Source of the DNA: Methanobacteriota archaeon
Lineage (GTDB): Archaea; Methanobacteriota; Methanobacteria; Methanobacteriales; Methanobacteriaceae
Assembly (NCBI GenBank): GCA_023436175.1
Contig: JAEZKE010000069.1
Coordinates: 1-14,224 of the forward strand
Length of the DNA stretch: 14,224 nt
Reading direction: 5' to 3'
The translations under genes and the position numbers were made by a program. Of the stretch, positions 7,801 through 14,001 are shown one piece after another (position 1 is the first letter of the stretch; every line of letters starts with the position of its first letter). Under the pieces are notes generated by a model. That model worked only from the letters and a program-made list of their open reading frames with translations. It was not told the DNA's origin and did no database searches.

Positions 7801-7913
7801 AAAACAAATAATAGCAAACCTGTAACCGCTAAAATAGAAAATATGGACCATATAATAACTTTATTTTTATTTTTAGAATTTACACATTTACTTATTATAT
7901 TAAAAGGTTTGAT
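4836..7913 (-). CDS. Secreted polysaccharide deacetylase with five CARDB domains; start codon non-canonical or lost
   Basis: The first canonical start is TTG at 7817 (993 residues), but it falls inside the hydrophobic core of a signal peptide. In-frame codons continue to an ideal ribosome site (GAGGTGAT, 7924-7917) with no ATG/GTG/TTG; ATC at 7913 is at the right distance, giving 1,025 residues. Domains (TTG numbering): Thr/Ser/Asn-rich linker 15-100; CARDB 101-196; unrecognised beta-rich domain ~205-318; polysaccharide deacetylase 320-545 with Arg-Phe-Asp-Asp-Gly (326-330), Ser-His-Thr-Met-Asn-His (381-386), Ala-Pro-Phe-Phe (422-425) and Ile-Leu-Ile-His-Thr (503-507); CARDB from 559, 667, 777 and 888. 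Catalytic motifs are intact. There are many Asn-X-Ser/Thr sequons. No C-terminal membrane anchor or pseudomurein-binding repeat is seen. CARDB domains are adhesion-like beta-sandwiches, so it probably deacetylates extracellular glycan while held to surface material (inference). Less AT-rich than its neighbours. Confidence 0.85.
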   Translation of the reverse strand: MKPFNIISKCVNSKNKNKVIIWSIFSILAVTGLLLFVLASNLGVSSTSATPSSDTFTKDSGNDNQYQTTDTPEDVTQSSTGSNDAAQSLTGNNGAVQSSNTNTQSGESSDNTNDGTSESETPTQAANGTFNASNLVISNFQVPDTAKIGTTYPVTVTVTNRGNVSSGSFPVYLWENNTLLGQQTVNSLAAGQSTDVVFNWIPTTSGTKDLQAGLNLSDLVTKITLYNGGNGSTKITYPSTANSIEYNGLWNLTGKTIISTVMWNATNIADEYDVEVYSGSKYAKWRYQQNRMVSGIWWDIGLSRNDAVYYNGFTDADLSNINKIKVSFNTPTSGTKTGYIKEIKIRDTINTQGYVTFRFDDGTQSQYDNVYSQMQSYGYKGSIFPVINWVGYSGAVTVDKLNTLYNSGWDVGSHTMNHYTPYNLTEAQMRSELGDSKQWLLNHGYNRSADLFAAPFFAMTPTYYNLIAEYYKMCGVGQADTADMNLGVPGGIASTVVPPSNFFQVTTSDLTLDNLPQYFPTALNATAKNGEWLVILIHTVSTNSEKSNFAALLQAVKASGCQVKTFSEMYELANRSPIKQVTVTGTTENKSDLVVSNLNVPSNPQTGTTYPVSFTVTNTGSVNAGSFLISLSDGSTVIGQQTISGLASGQNTTVTINWTPSTTGLRNINATADVNNAINEINEANNNIIQQVNVAGARPDLAVSNLQLPSNPQNGTSYPVSFTVTNNGSANAGSFMVSLSDGSITIGQQNITGLASGQNTTVTFNWIPSTTGLRSINATADVNNVINETNEANNKITQQVSVTSSQGLPDLVITNYQTPTTAKTGTVSPITITVTNNGSKDAGSFVIYLGENNRLVAEQTVSGLAAGQSTDVVFNWIPSSGGTIDSQARVDATYAINESDETNNYGPVKQVSVTVDQGLPDLVITNFQTPTTAKAGTVSTINVTVTNAGSKDAGSFVIYLGENNRLVGEQTVSGLAAGQSTNIVFNWIPSTVGTIDSQSRVDATYAVIEYDETNNYGPLRQITVT
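4837..6143 (-). repeat. Four tandem CARDB-coding repeats, period about 324-333 bases
   Basis: Units begin near 6143, 5819, 5489 and 5156 on the minus strand. The last two are 111 codons apart and very alike in DNA, sharing about 30 identical bases around 5019-5048 and 5352-5381 and a long near-identical stretch around 5107-5164 and 5440-5497. The first two form a second class 108 codons apart, with shared Ser-Leu-Ser-Asp-Gly-Ser and Gly-Leu-Ala-Ser-Gly-Gln-Asn. Confidence 0.85.
7612..7700 (-). repeat. Three 30-base repeats coding a Ser/Asn-rich linker
   Basis: CTTTGAACTG, CTTTGAGCTG and CTTTGAGTTA start at 7621, 7651 and 7681, giving a 10-residue period (TQSSTGSNDA, AQSLTGNNGA, VQSSNTNTQS) at residues 44-73 (TTG numbering). 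This is a low-complexity spacer between the signal peptide and the first CARDB domain. Confidence 0.6.
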
Positions 7914-7916
7914 AGT

Positions 7917-7924
7917 ATCACCTC
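7917..7924 (-). promoter_or_regulatory. Strong ribosome binding site upstream of the CARDB gene's ATC codon
   Basis: GAGGTGAT is a near-perfect anti-16S match. An in-frame ATC follows after three bases, which is seven bases from the end of GAGG. It marks the true translation start region far upstream of the TTG at 7817. Confidence 0.7.
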
Positions 7925-7960
7925 TGTTTAGTATTAACTTAGTACTATTATGTTATTATT

Positions 7961-7970
7961 TTAATATAAT
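7961..7970 (-). promoter_or_regulatory. Possible TATA box for the CARDB gene
   Basis: ATTATATTAA on the minus strand lies about 37 bases before the GAGGTGAT ribosome site. It predicts a start near 7940 and a short leader. This would make the CARDB gene separately transcribed from the glycan operon upstream. Confidence 0.38.
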
Positions 7971-8072
7971 ATTAACTATTTTTATTAAAAATAAAAAGTT
8001 AATAAAGAATAAAAATTAAAGATAAAATCTATTAATTTTAATAAAATATTTATTATAATTATTAATTCTTAA

Positions 8073-8090
8073 TTTAAAAAAATAAGATAT
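8073..8090 (-). terminator. Possible U-run terminator of the glycan operon
   Basis: The minus strand has seven consecutive T (complement of 8076-8082) about 60 bases after the stop of the last glycosyltransferase. A small inverted repeat, ATTTTAT-CAA-ATAAAAT (8138-8154), overlaps the stop codon. Both are weak in this A/T-rich gap. Confidence 0.3.
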
Positions 8091-8143
8091 TTAGCTTAAA
8101 AATGTGGTTAAAACAAGGATAAGCAATGATTAAAGCTATTTTA

Positions 8144-9274
8144 TCAAATAAAATCAAATAATTGGACATATTTGGGAAGAACATTCTTAATATCATGATT
8201 GTTTTCAACATATTTTCTTCCATTTATCCCTATTTCTTTTATTAGTGTTTCATCATGTATCAAAACACTTAAATCTTCCTTTAACTGTTTTAAAGTCCCT
8301 GAACAAAATCCAAGTTTATAATCAGTGATTACTTCATCGGGATTTGCATTAATACTTACCACCGGCATGTAGTTCATCCATGCTTGAAGAAATGAATTAG
8401 GAAATCCTTCAAACATGGAAGTATTTACCAATATCCATGATTTATTGAAATAGTAATCTATCTCTTCAAAGGGTACAACACCCAAAAATTCAAAATTTTT
8501 CAATTCTTCAGATTGTTTTTTCATGTAATTGTAGAGGGTAGGATCACCCTGGTAACCGCCTATCACCTGAAATTTTACCCATGGCATCATTTTTGCAAGT
8601 TTTAAAACCAACCAAGGCTGCTTAACCTCAGCCATTGAGCCTACCCATAAAATAATTGGAATCTTTGACTTTTTATCCAGATCCACGTCCTTTATTTCAA
8701 TATGATTTTTAATTATCTTACCATTTTTATTGTATCCTTTTTCAAGCATCTTTGACTGGTATTGATTTTGTAAACAGATTGCACTGGAAAGTTTAATATC
8801 GATCCAATTTCCTATAACTCTAGAATTAAATTTAGAACTTTTAAACTCTTTAATTTCACCAGTGATAAGATTTCTATCTAACAGCACATCTGAGGCAATT
8901 TTATAGATACTCCTCTTTCCACTTAAATATGTGAATATAGATAGAATTCCTGCAGAATCTCCATAATGGAAGTAAATATCCGAGTCAGATTTTTTAAATG
9001 CATTCCATAAATGCTTTATTTTTGATAATAAATTTATTTTTGAGGCGGGAGAATATATCTTTACCACTTTTATATCCTCGATGAATTCTTCTAAAGGTCC
9101 TCCTTCATTATAAGTGATTATGGTAACTTTATATCCTTTTTTGCTCAATGTACTGGCCAGAGTAATTTGATCTATATCAGGACCTATAACATTTTTGATA
9201 TTTTCTTTTTTATTTTTTAGAAGTGGATAAGCCGTGGGAGCTAAAAAACAAATTCTTTTTTCATTTTTTAACAT
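8144..9274 (-). CDS. GT4-like glycosyltransferase (last gene of glycan operon)
   Basis: A 376-residue GT-B fold glycosyltransferase, soluble and presumably acting at the cytoplasmic face of the membrane with a nucleotide-sugar donor. The N-terminal half starts with a Rossmann strand (Arg-Ile-Cys-Phe-Leu-Ala-Pro) and the Asp-Gln-Ile-Thr-Leu-Ala helix. The donor half starts with Ile-Leu-Trp-Val-Gly-Ser (about 208-213) and carries Phe-Glu-Gly-Phe-Pro-Asn-Ser-Phe-Leu-Gln-Ala-Trp (288-299). There the second Glu of the usual EX7E motif is Gln, a variant I have seen in exopolysaccharide glycosyltransferases. Start choice: an ATG at 9292 has no ribosome site, whereas AGGTGAT lies three bases before the ATG at 9274, so I use 9274. 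It follows the DUF2206 gene by 28 bases and ends the operon. Sugar specificity cannot be read from sequence. Confidence 0.85.
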   Translation of the reverse strand: MLKNEKRICFLAPTAYPLLKNKKENIKNVIGPDIDQITLASTLSKKGYKVTIITYNEGGPLEEFIEDIKVVKIYSPASKINLLSKIKHLWNAFKKSDSDIYFHYGDSAGILSIFTYLSGKRSIYKIASDVLLDRNLITGEIKEFKSSKFNSRVIGNWIDIKLSSAICLQNQYQSKMLEKGYNKNGKIIKNHIEIKDVDLDKKSKIPIILWVGSMAEVKQPWLVLKLAKMMPWVKFQVIGGYQGDPTLYNYMKKQSEELKNFEFLGVVPFEEIDYYFNKSWILVNTSMFEGFPNSFLQAWMNYMPVVSINANPDEVITDYKLGFCSGTLKQLKEDLSVLIHDETLIKEIGINGRKYVENNHDIKNVLPKYVQLFDFI

Positions 9275-9277
9275 AAT

Positions 9278-9284
9278 ATCACCT
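9278..9284 (-). promoter_or_regulatory. Ribosome binding site that fixes the glycosyltransferase start
   Basis: AGGTGAT three bases before ATG 9274 (AGG about seven bases away). It lies within the six-codon extension that would result from using the ATG at 9292, so the shorter protein is preferred. Confidence 0.7.
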
Positions 9285-9302
9285 GAATCCATTACATAAT
9301 GT

Positions 9303-11456
9303 TTAAAATAAAATCTTTACATTATTATCATAAATTTGATTTTTACCTTCAGTTATAGGGTTTAAAAGGTTATCATTAACAAACCCTTCCTTACTACCAT
9401 TTACACTATCTTGAGCAACGTTTATCGTTCCATTACCCGTACTGAACCTTAAATATATGTAAGTACCGGGAGATAAGTCGTTGAATGTATTTTTATCAAG
9501 GCTATAACTTAATAGTTGAGATTTAGGGCCTACAAATCCACCTAAAAGAACAAAACCATTTATGTCTGAATAAATAACATCATCGTTATTCATATATTTG
9601 TTTAACCATTCAGCGCTCGAAATATCCGTTTCATTGAAAACCGGAGGATCGGTAGTAGTACTAAGCGCCATTGTTGGTTTATAAGGTTCTTTTATTATTT
9701 CCTGTACTAATCCCGTATTTAAAAGCAAAAATACTACTAAAAATATGGAAATAATGTTAAATGCTTTAGGAATATGTAGATTTAATTTAGGCAGTTTATT
9801 GATCTTTTCTGTAATTAACATGAACCCAATTATCAAAAAAGGGGATAGGACTATTGTAGTTATTTGATACATTCTTACAGTATCTAACTGGCTAGAAAAA
9901 TTTGGAACCAATATAGATAATATACAGATTCCTAGAAATATAATTGCAAAGAAAATGAATTCTTTATTTATTTTAAATCTCTTGGCTATATTTCCTACGT
10001 TGAATAAATAGCCCCCAATACCAATTACTATCAATAATTGAGTTAAAAGATATAAATACTTGGTTATTGCATTAAAAAGGGTATTTTTACTTCCAATAAT
10101 GGTTAAACCTTGAGTAGAATTGGGGCTTAAGAAACTGGTTAATATGGATTTATATACTCCGTCAAATATCGACAAAATAGATATAAATACGGAAGAATTA
10201 TTATTATAAATATACCATAAAAGCACCACAGTTAAAAATAATACCAATATAGTAGAATTAATTGTATCTATTTTGCTCTTTTTGTATAAATTAAATAAAT
10301 ATTGTAAAAAATAAACCCCAATTAGAACACTTAAAAAGATATACGCTAAACCATAGTGTGAAATAGTTAGGGAGAATAAAAATATTATCAGTAAAATACT
10401 TCGGGATTTCTTGTCCATCTTCTTATCTAAAAACAGTAAAATAATTGCCACCATGAAAACTTCGGCTACTAACTGTCTCATGAGCTGCATCATGTTGTAA
10501 AAGAAACTGTAGGAAACTATAAAATAAATAACTGAAAAGAAAGCAATTTTGGCGTTAAATTCCCTTTTAAACAATTGAAATAATCCTAAAGGAACCAGAG
10601 AAAATATTAATGGATAAATTATTTTATATATCCATACTATATCCACGTTACAGAGATAATAGAAATAGGACGGCAGGATACTTATACTCAAAATCGAATT
10701 TAAATCTGTAAGTGACACTAAATTAGGAAATGTCTCCCATTTAAAATTATAAATAACTAATTTAGCTAAAAAATATTCCCTCTGGATATCAAATCCAGAA
10801 ATATAATTAGAGATTAAAGAATTTTGGAATAATAAAGAAATAGAAAATATCAAAATAACAAAGGAGTATAAACTTCTATCAATTTTATTAAATCCAACCA
10901 GGAAAATTATGGCTGCTACTGCCATAATCATAGCAGCAATACCCAAATCATTATTATGGTAGTTAATTAAATAAGTTCCAAATATACTCAAAAATAATGG
11001 CAGTGTCAAAAATAAATGTTTTGAAGAAATTTTAATACTCAATTCAGGTTGAACAAATTCTTTATCAATAAAATAACTTAAAAGCAATAGAAACAGTGTA
11101 ACCAAATTTATGAATAACAGTAATGGTAAGAATGATATTGGCTCTCCAATGCCTAAAATAGGTAATAAAAAGTTAATTGTTAAACCAGTGAGCATTAAAG
11201 CGGCTAAACTTATGGTAACCGAATAAAATAGTGTTTCTATATTGCTTAATTTATGCAGTTTTAAAATTCTAAGTATTATTATTCCCGGAACATAAGCAAG
11301 ATAGATGAATGCAATAACTTCTCTTACAAGAGGAATATTAATTCCTATCAAATCCAGGCCAATTAAACCCAAAAGACTTGATTGTATTATTAATATCAAG
11401 CGGATAAATCTATTAATTGGCCAGTCATTTAACTTAATATAATTGTTTGTAAGCAT
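9303..11456 (-). CDS. DUF2206 family multi-pass membrane protein, possible GT-C-like enzyme
   Basis: A protein of 717 residues (720 if the TTG at 11465, abutting the upstream stop codon, is used; neither start has a strong ribosome site). Numbering below is from that TTG. It has about 12-14 hydrophobic segments between residues 20 and 585, then an exterior C-terminal domain of ~130 residues that opens with Pro-Tyr-Lys-Pro-Thr-Met-Ala-Leu-Ser-Thr and contains a Ser-Ala-Glu-Trp-Leu segment (617-621) and Gly-Gly-Phe-Val-Gly-Pro (642-647). An exterior loop has Gly-Phe-Asp-Ile-Gln-Arg-Glu-Tyr (224-231). That acidic placement, plus Asp-Thr-Val-Arg-Met-Tyr (528-533), resembles membrane glycosyltransferases of the GT-C type. 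DUF2206 has no proven function; lipid-linked-sugar transfer, polymerisation or glycan transfer to protein is inference. Its position between two soluble glycosyltransferases supports a glycan role. Confidence 0.8.
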   Translation of the reverse strand: MLTNNYIKLNDWPINRFIRLILIIQSSLLGLIGLDLIGINIPLVREVIAFIYLAYVPGIIILRILKLHKLSNIETLFYSVTISLAALMLTGLTINFLLPILGIGEPISFLPLLLFINLVTLFLLLLSYFIDKEFVQPELSIKISSKHLFLTLPLFLSIFGTYLINYHNNDLGIAAMIMAVAAIIFLVGFNKIDRSLYSFVILIFSISLLFQNSLISNYISGFDIQREYFLAKLVIYNFKWETFPNLVSLTDLNSILSISILPSYFYYLCNVDIVWIYKIIYPLIFSLVPLGLFQLFKREFNAKIAFFSVIYFIVSYSFFYNMMQLMRQLVAEVFMVAIILLFLDKKMDKKSRSILLIIFLFSLTISHYGLAYIFLSVLIGVYFLQYLFNLYKKSKIDTINSTILVLFLTVVLLWYIYNNNSSVFISILSIFDGVYKSILTSFLSPNSTQGLTIIGSKNTLFNAITKYLYLLTQLLIVIGIGGYLFNVGNIAKRFKINKEFIFFAIIFLGICILSILVPNFSSQLDTVRMYQITTIVLSPFLIIGFMLITEKINKLPKLNLHIPKAFNIISIFLVVFLLLNTGLVQEIIKEPYKPTMALSTTTDPPVFNETDISSAEWLNKYMNNDDVIYSDINGFVLLGGFVGPKSQLLSYSLDKNTFNDLSPGTYIYLRFSTGNGTINVAQDSVNGSKEGFVNDNLLNPITEGKNQIYDNNVKILF

Positions 11457-11465
11457 GGAACTCAA

Positions 11466-12653
11466 CTATTTTCCAACGTTTATAATACTCATTAATGCAT
11501 TTTGTACATTTTTTTCAGTTGCACTAAAACTATATTTATCTAATACTGTTTTACGTCCATTAAAAGCCACTTTTTCTGATATATCTGGATTCAGCAATAT
11601 CCATTCAATTTTGTTCTCCAGTGATTTAATATCACCAGGTTTAACAAGAAAACCATCGTCATTATCTGTGATAGTATCATTAATACCTCCAACAGCAGAA
11701 CAGACAGTTGGTAATGACATAGATAAATATTCGACCACTTTTATAGGGTTGGCAACCCTGTTTATTTCACAGTCAAGTTTAGAACAGCATAGTATGTCAA
11801 AAGCAGATAGATACTCAGGAACTTTTTCATAGGGTTGTGCTGGAATAAAAATAACCTTTTCTTCAAGATCATTCTTTTTTACAATCTCCGTTATATTCTC
11901 ATCACCATCAAAATATGCCTTTCCCATAATAGCTAATTTTAGATCTTTATATTTTTCAGTTAAATTTTTGAATGCTTCAAGAAGTACTGGAATACCTTCA
12001 TAATAGGCAAAAGAACCAGTATAACCTATTACTATATCATTTTCAATACCTAGATCTTTTCTTTTTTTATTACGCATTTCTTTATTTATTTGAAATAGGT
12101 CAGTATTTATACCATTAGGTAAATAAAGGACATTTTTACAATTATATTCCTTTTTAGCGAAGTTTTTGAGGTAATTACTAATTGCAAAAATCATATTTGC
12201 ATTTTTTGCGGCATATTTTCTGACAAAACCTGGAATCATTTTAAAAAAATTGGTATCTATATAATCTAAAATAACAGGCTTATTTAGAAGTTTACCTGCT
12301 ATTGTAGCTGGAATATAGGATACTTCAGTAATAAAATCTGTGAAGATGAAATCAGAATTTCTAGACTCCTTTAAGGTATAATAGAACACTGGAAAAATAG
12401 CAAATGCCTTTAAATACTTGGGTAAGTTTTTTGGTAGATGAACAACAGTTATTTTAAATGATTCATCTTTTTTATGCTCAATAGAGAATTTATCAGAAAA
12501 AAAAGAAAATGAAATTAAATTTACCTCAATATCAAGATTTTTAAAAATAGAAATCATATTCTTAAAACGTGCACTGCCACCTACCCCCGAACCATCTGAT
12601 AACAGTTGACCAATACAAACTACCTTTAAATTATCTGTTTTTTCATTCTCCAC
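11466..12653 (-). CDS. GT4-family glycosyltransferase
   Basis: A GT-B glycosyltransferase of 395 residues (400 from ATG 12668; numbering below is from that ATG). The N-terminal half contains Gly-Gly-Ser-Ala-Arg-Phe (30-35), the glycine-rich acceptor-side loop, and later Leu-Pro-Asn-Gly-Ile-Asn-Thr-Asp (183-190), a GT4 hallmark. The donor half has Gly-Tyr-Thr-Gly-Ser-Phe (215-220), Ala-Ile-Met-Gly-Lys (246-250) and Asn-Pro-Ile-Lys-Val-Val-Glu-Tyr-Leu-Ser-Met (307-317), with the nucleotide-binding Glu at 313; the first Glu of EX7E is absent, as in many members with this PxKxxEY form. Start: the ATG at 12668 has no ribosome site of its own, while GGGGGAG beginning in that ATG lies six bases before GTG 12653, so GTG is preferred. 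It is followed directly by the DUF2206 gene. Substrates unknown. Confidence 0.87.
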   Translation of the reverse strand: MENEKTDNLKVVCIGQLLSDGSGVGGSARFKNMISIFKNLDIEVNLISFSFFSDKFSIEHKKDESFKITVVHLPKNLPKYLKAFAIFPVFYYTLKESRNSDFIFTDFITEVSYIPATIAGKLLNKPVILDYIDTNFFKMIPGFVRKYAAKNANMIFAISNYLKNFAKKEYNCKNVLYLPNGINTDLFQINKEMRNKKRKDLGIENDIVIGYTGSFAYYEGIPVLLEAFKNLTEKYKDLKLAIMGKAYFDGDENITEIVKKNDLEEKVIFIPAQPYEKVPEYLSAFDILCCSKLDCEINRVANPIKVVEYLSMSLPTVCSAVGGINDTITDNDDGFLVKPGDIKSLENKIEWILLNPDISEKVAFNGRKTVLDKYSFSATEKNVQNALMSIINVGK

Positions 12654-12659
12654 GTTAAT

Positions 12660-12666
12660 CTCCCCC
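12660..12666 (-). promoter_or_regulatory. Ribosome binding site suggesting a GTG start
   Basis: GGGGGAG six bases before the GTG at 12653. It overlaps the only upstream ATG (12668), which itself has no ribosome site in front, so translation probably begins at GTG. Confidence 0.5.
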
Positions 12667-12765
12667 ATAGCTTTGAATAATTTTGAACTTTTAAATCATT
12701 TTATTAAAATAACAATATCTGCACTTCTATTCCACACTATCTCAAGTTCAGAGCTTAACTCATTA

Positions 12766-13980
12766 TTAATCATTCAAAGAACCCCTTTTGTCAGCATTAA
12801 TTTCATCAAAAATTAGTATTAAATCACTCATTGGAGTAAATAGTATATTATATTGATTAACTACCCTATTCCATGAATAATCATCTTTAGCTCTATTATA
12901 AATACTCTTTTTATATTCAAAATAGTTTTGAGGATACTTTTCTACTAATTCAATTTTAGAACTTACTTCATCGGAATCTTTAAAATAAAGAGCATTATCA
13001 CTGCAAACTTCCTCATTAAAAACGTTACCATGGGCAATAATCAGATTTTTTGAAATCATTCCCTCTAAAAGAGAAGGGTTGGTTCCACCAACAGAATGAC
13101 CGTGAATATACGCATAACAATTTTGTCTGAGCATGTTTAACAGTTCAGAATCGTATATGCCTCCAGTGAAAACAATTTTTTTATCTTCAGAAGATCCTTC
13201 CATAATTCTTTTGATTGATTTTTCATAGTCAGGGCTTGCAAAATCACCCACAACAATAAGAGGTTTAACTGTTTTACTTTTTAAGTATCCTTCAATAATC
13301 ATTTCAATATTATTTTCCGGTTCTAATCTAGCAACAACTAAATAATAACTAGGATTCATTTTTAATTTTTTAAGCTTCTCTGGAAGAATTTCAGAATTCC
13401 AGTTTATTTCTTTGATTTTAGAAGCGCCATAAGGGATAAATATTGAATCAATATTGTATTTATCGTCTAAATATTTTTTAATCTCTTTTGAATCAGCGAT
13501 AATTTTATCTGACCAAAATACAGCGATATTCTCACTTAACTTAAGTAACGATTTAACCAGTGCATTGAATTTACTTCTTTTCCATTCCATTCCGTCAGGA
13601 TTTACTAATAATTCTTTGCCAAATAATTTGGGTATAAAAAATAGTACTGCAGCGCTATAACCAAGCATATATACAGTATCTACTTTTCTACTTGCCCAAA
13701 ACAATGAGTATCCATCATATAAAAATTCATAGAGTATTCTCAGTAAACTATTTTTTGGAGCTTTAATCGGAAAATAGAAAAGATTTACACCCCTATATTT
13801 ACTTATTTTTTCCTCAGTTGAATATTCGCAGCTGACATACACTTTTTTACCATTTTTTGCTAATTCTGTGCTTAATATTTCTGTAAATTTTTCAAAGCCC
13901 CCATATCGATTTGGGATCCCCCTACTACCAACAATGGCTAAAGAAAGCTTTTCAGGATGTATTTTCATATTTTCACTCAT
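12766..13980 (-). CDS. DUF1972-containing glycosyltransferase (rhamnosyltransferase-like)
   Basis: A 404-residue GT-B glycosyltransferase with the DUF1972 N-terminal domain. Diagnostic segments are Val-Gly-Ser-Arg-Gly-Ile-Pro-Asn-Arg-Tyr-Gly-Gly-Phe-Glu (17-30), Asn-Pro-Asp-Gly-Met-Glu-Trp-Lys-Arg (127-135), Val-Ala-Arg-Leu-Glu-Pro-Glu-Asn-Asn (216-224) and His-Gly-His-Ser-Val-Gly-Gly-Thr-Asn-Pro-Ser-Leu-Leu-Glu-Gly-Met (293-308), which holds the donor-site Glu. Characterised bacterial relatives are capsule beta-1,4-rhamnosyltransferases, often adding the second sugar of a repeat unit; that specificity here is an inference by family. A ~20-residue charged tail follows the core. ATG at 13980 lacks a clear ribosome site; ATG four codons further in has AGTGA before it and is a fair alternative. 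It lies 21 bases after the epimerase gene and 112 bases before the next glycosyltransferase start (GTG 12653). Confidence 0.88.
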   Translation of the reverse strand: MSENMKIHPEKLSLAIVGSRGIPNRYGGFEKFTEILSTELAKNGKKVYVSCEYSTEEKISKYRGVNLFYFPIKAPKNSLLRILYEFLYDGYSLFWASRKVDTVYMLGYSAAVLFFIPKLFGKELLVNPDGMEWKRSKFNALVKSLLKLSENIAVFWSDKIIADSKEIKKYLDDKYNIDSIFIPYGASKIKEINWNSEILPEKLKKLKMNPSYYLVVARLEPENNIEMIIEGYLKSKTVKPLIVVGDFASPDYEKSIKRIMEGSSEDKKIVFTGGIYDSELLNMLRQNCYAYIHGHSVGGTNPSLLEGMISKNLIIAHGNVFNEEVCSDNALYFKDSDEVSSKIELVEKYPQNYFEYKKSIYNRAKDDYSWNRVVNQYNILFTPMSDLILIFDEINADKRGSLND

Positions 13981-14001
13981 ATTAAGTGTTTTATAAATTA
14001 T

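Noticed and set aside
7708..8019. Plus-strand frame of 103 codons overlapping the 5' end of the CARDB gene
   Set aside because: Its first part is antisense to the linker and signal peptide of a gene with clear domains, and the rest is A/T-rich leader DNA. No ribosome site or family match.
11443..11832. Plus-strand frame of 129 codons across the glycosyltransferase/DUF2206 junction
   Set aside because: Antisense to the conserved C-terminal domain of the GT4 gene; no ribosome site.
13454..13660. Plus-strand frame of 68 codons inside the DUF1972 glycosyltransferase gene
   Set aside because: Antisense to conserved motif regions; no independent coding evidence.
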